Positions 5,013 to 6,149 of a DNA stretch of 6,149 nt are shown here, one piece after another. This stretch comes from a bacterium UBP10_UBA1149. Lineage in GTDB: Bacteria; Desulfobacterota; Binatia; UBA1149. The notes below the pieces were generated by a model that saw nothing but the letters and a program-made list of their open reading frames with translations, did not search any database and was not told where the DNA came from. Within the stretch, counting starts at the first letter, position 1. Each line of letters starts with the position of its first letter. Location of the stretch: contig DBZX01000060.1 of the NCBI GenBank assembly GCA_002311335.1, positions 40,424 through 46,572 of the forward strand, read 5' to 3'. Both the position numbers and the translations under genes were made by a program.

Positions 5013-6149
5013 ATGGAAAATGCCGTAAGGCGGCCCGGTAGCGGGCCTCGTATCGCAGTTGCTCAGTTTTCGCCGGTTCTCGGCGACCTCAAGGCCAACC
5101 TCGAAACTCACAAAAAACTTACCGCCGAAGCCTTGGAACAGGGTATCGACGTACTGGTGTTCCCCGAGCTCAGCCTGACCGGCTACCGGCTCAAGGATAC
5201 CGTGCCCGACGTTGCCCTCGAACGCACGAGCGAGACCATGACCGAACTCGCCGAGCTGTCCAAAGACATTTCGCTGGTGGTGGGCCTGGTCGAGGAAACC
5301 CGTGACCACTGTTTCTACAACTCGAGCGTGTTCTTCGAAGCGGGCCGCGTACTCAGCGTGCATCGCAAAGTGTACCTGCCCACCTACGGCATGTTCGACG
5401 AGCAGCGCTACTTTGCGCGCGGCCAGCGCATACAGGCGTTCAACAGTCGCCACGGCCGCATCGCGCTGCTCATCTGCGAAGACATGCTTCATCCCAGCGC
5501 GGCCATGGTCGCAGGGCTCGATGGCGCATCGATCATAATCGTACCCTCGGCCAGTCCGGTGGTGGGAGTTAACGCTGGCGAGAAGAAAATTGCCGTGCCC
5601 GTCGGCAAGACGGCTGGGAAACCAGAAGACAGCAACGGGCAGGGGCAGTCAGACGACAGCCCGGTCAAGCTCGACGCGGGTCAGAACGGCCAGCACTGGG
5701 AAAACTGGAATCGTGCCATGGCCCGCAACCTGGGCCTGTACGTGGTGCACGCCAACCGCTGCGGCAACGAAGACGGCCACGTTTACTGGGGCGGCTCATC
5801 GATCATCGACCCCTCGGGCGCGGTCATAACAAGGGCGGCCCTGTTCGAAGACGATCTCATCTCGGCGCCACTGGGCGAAGACTCGGTACGGCGCCGCAGG
5901 TTGAAGAACCCCCTGCTCAGGGACGAGGACATGGATCTTGTCATCAACGAGTACTCGAGGCTGCGCGAACGCCCTGTCATCAAGCCTGCCCACGCGGGCC
6001 GCGACGCCGGGCGCCGTGACGACCGACGCGAGGGCGGCGGTGGATTCAAACGTGACGACCGACGCGAAGGCGGCGGTGGATTCCGCCGTGACGACCGGCG
6101 CGAGGGCGGCGGTGGTGGATTCCGACGTGATGACCGACGCGAGGGCGGC
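5013..6149 (+). CDS. Nitrilase-superfamily amidase with repeat tail, 3' end missing
   Basis: The first 379 residues are visible without a stop. The start ATG at 5013 has GGGAG (5000-5004) eight bases upstream. Residues 13-315 form a carbon-nitrogen hydrolase domain: catalytic Glu52 (FPELSLTGY), Lys119 (HRKVYLPTYG), Cys155 (LLICEDMLHP) and the conserved second Glu130 (FDEQRYF). The motifs resemble an uncharacterised branch close to the glutaminase domain of glutamine-dependent NAD synthetase. It should hydrolyse an amide or transfer ammonia in the cytosol; the substrate is unknown. Residues about 184-225 form a polar low-complexity insertion. After residue 325, the unit RRDDRREGGGGF repeats (334-345, 346-357, 358-370, 371 on) and runs past the edge. 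It could be an RGG-like disordered tail or a linker to another domain such as an NAD synthetase; neither can be seen. Confidence 0.85.
   Translation, partial: MENAVRRPGSGPRIAVAQFSPVLGDLKANLETHKKLTAEALEQGIDVLVFPELSLTGYRLKDTVPDVALERTSETMTELAELSKDISLVVGLVEETRDHCFYNSSVFFEAGRVLSVHRKVYLPTYGMFDEQRYFARGQRIQAFNSRHGRIALLICEDMLHPSAAMVAGLDGASIIIVPSASPVVGVNAGEKKIAVPVGKTAGKPEDSNGQGQSDDSPVKLDAGQNGQHWENWNRAMARNLGLYVVHANRCGNEDGHVYWGGSSIIDPSGAVITRAALFEDDLISAPLGEDSVRRRRLKNPLLRDEDMDLVINEYSRLRERPVIKPAHAGRDAGRRDDRREGGGGFKRDDRREGGGGFRRDDRREGGGGGFRRDDRREGG
6012..6149 (+). repeat. In-frame 36-39 bp tandem repeat in the nitrilase gene
   Basis: Four units begin at 6012, 6048, 6084 and 6123; the fourth is cut by the edge. 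Units one and two differ at four of 36 bases; unit three carries an extra GGT codon and one change; unit four differs at two of 27 bases. Most differences are synonymous (GAG/GAA, CGA/CGG, GAC/GAT), but the first codon of unit two changes Arg to Lys, so the charge pattern is kept. The near identity suggests recent expansion by slippage or recombination, and makes copy number prone to variation and to assembly error. Confidence 0.88.

Noticed and set aside
4738..5013. 91-codon minus-strand ORF in the same gap, with several cysteines
   Set aside because: No ribosome site or family features; the cysteines arise from GC-rich complement codons and show no regular spacing.
4530..5492. 320-codon minus-strand ORF across the gap and the nitrilase gene
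   Set aside because: Opposes the nitrilase catalytic motifs and crosses the dehydrogenase start; no recognisable domain.
1..6149. CRISPR array, insertion sequence, phage genes, tRNA
   Set aside because: No regularly spaced repeats with unique spacers, no transposase or terminal inverted repeats, no cloverleaf seen. The only tandem repeats are the 11-bp triplet and the in-frame nitrilase tail.

Overview
This is a chromosomal-type window from a GC-rich bacterium, roughly two-thirds GC by eye. A predicted lipoprotein, a signal-peptide protein and Shine-Dalgarno sites suggest a Gram-negative envelope. The DUF6502/DUF5666-type gene pair is a combination I associate with Pseudomonadota and delta-proteobacteria-like uncultivated lineages. 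That placement is an inference and cannot be narrowed from this window. No mobile element, CRISPR array, tRNA or rRNA is visible.

Left part (1-2361). A two-gene operon runs leftward: a DUF6502-type protein with a helix-turn-helix-like segment, then a DUF5666-type lipoprotein cut by the window edge. The two overlap by ATGA. Divergent from it is a gene for a secreted protein with 26 cysteines and ten CX3C motifs, built as an internal duplication. The 198-bp gap between them holds overlapping divergent promoters, a TTGGGA/TCCCAA palindrome over both -10 elements, and a second palindrome, TTCACGA-TT-TCGTGAA. The simplest model is a regulator (perhaps the DUF6502 protein itself) that controls an envelope lipoprotein and a secreted disulfide-rich protein together. 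The 3' region of the Cys-rich gene carries three strong hairpins, the last followed by a T tract.

Middle (2359-4672), all leftward. A membrane sterol desaturase/fatty acid hydroxylase family protein with full histidine boxes is preceded by a short doubtful ORF that may be frameshifted. Upstream of that is a zinc-dependent medium-chain alcohol dehydrogenase followed by a likely intrinsic terminator. A hydroxylase and an alcohol dehydrogenase could act in sequence on a lipid substrate, but the terminator between them argues against one simple operon.

Right part (4673-6149). A 340-bp gene-free gap is dense in GC hairpins and short direct repeats and looks like a structured leader. It ends at a good Shine-Dalgarno site before a rightward nitrilase-superfamily amidase gene. 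That enzyme has an intact Glu-Lys-Cys triad, a non-standard polar insertion, and a C-terminal run of RRDDRREGGGGF repeats that continues past the window edge.

The best candidates for something undescribed are the DUF6502/DUF5666/Cys-rich divergon with its operators, the duplicated CX3C protein, and the nitrilase with its structured leader and RGG-like repeat tail.
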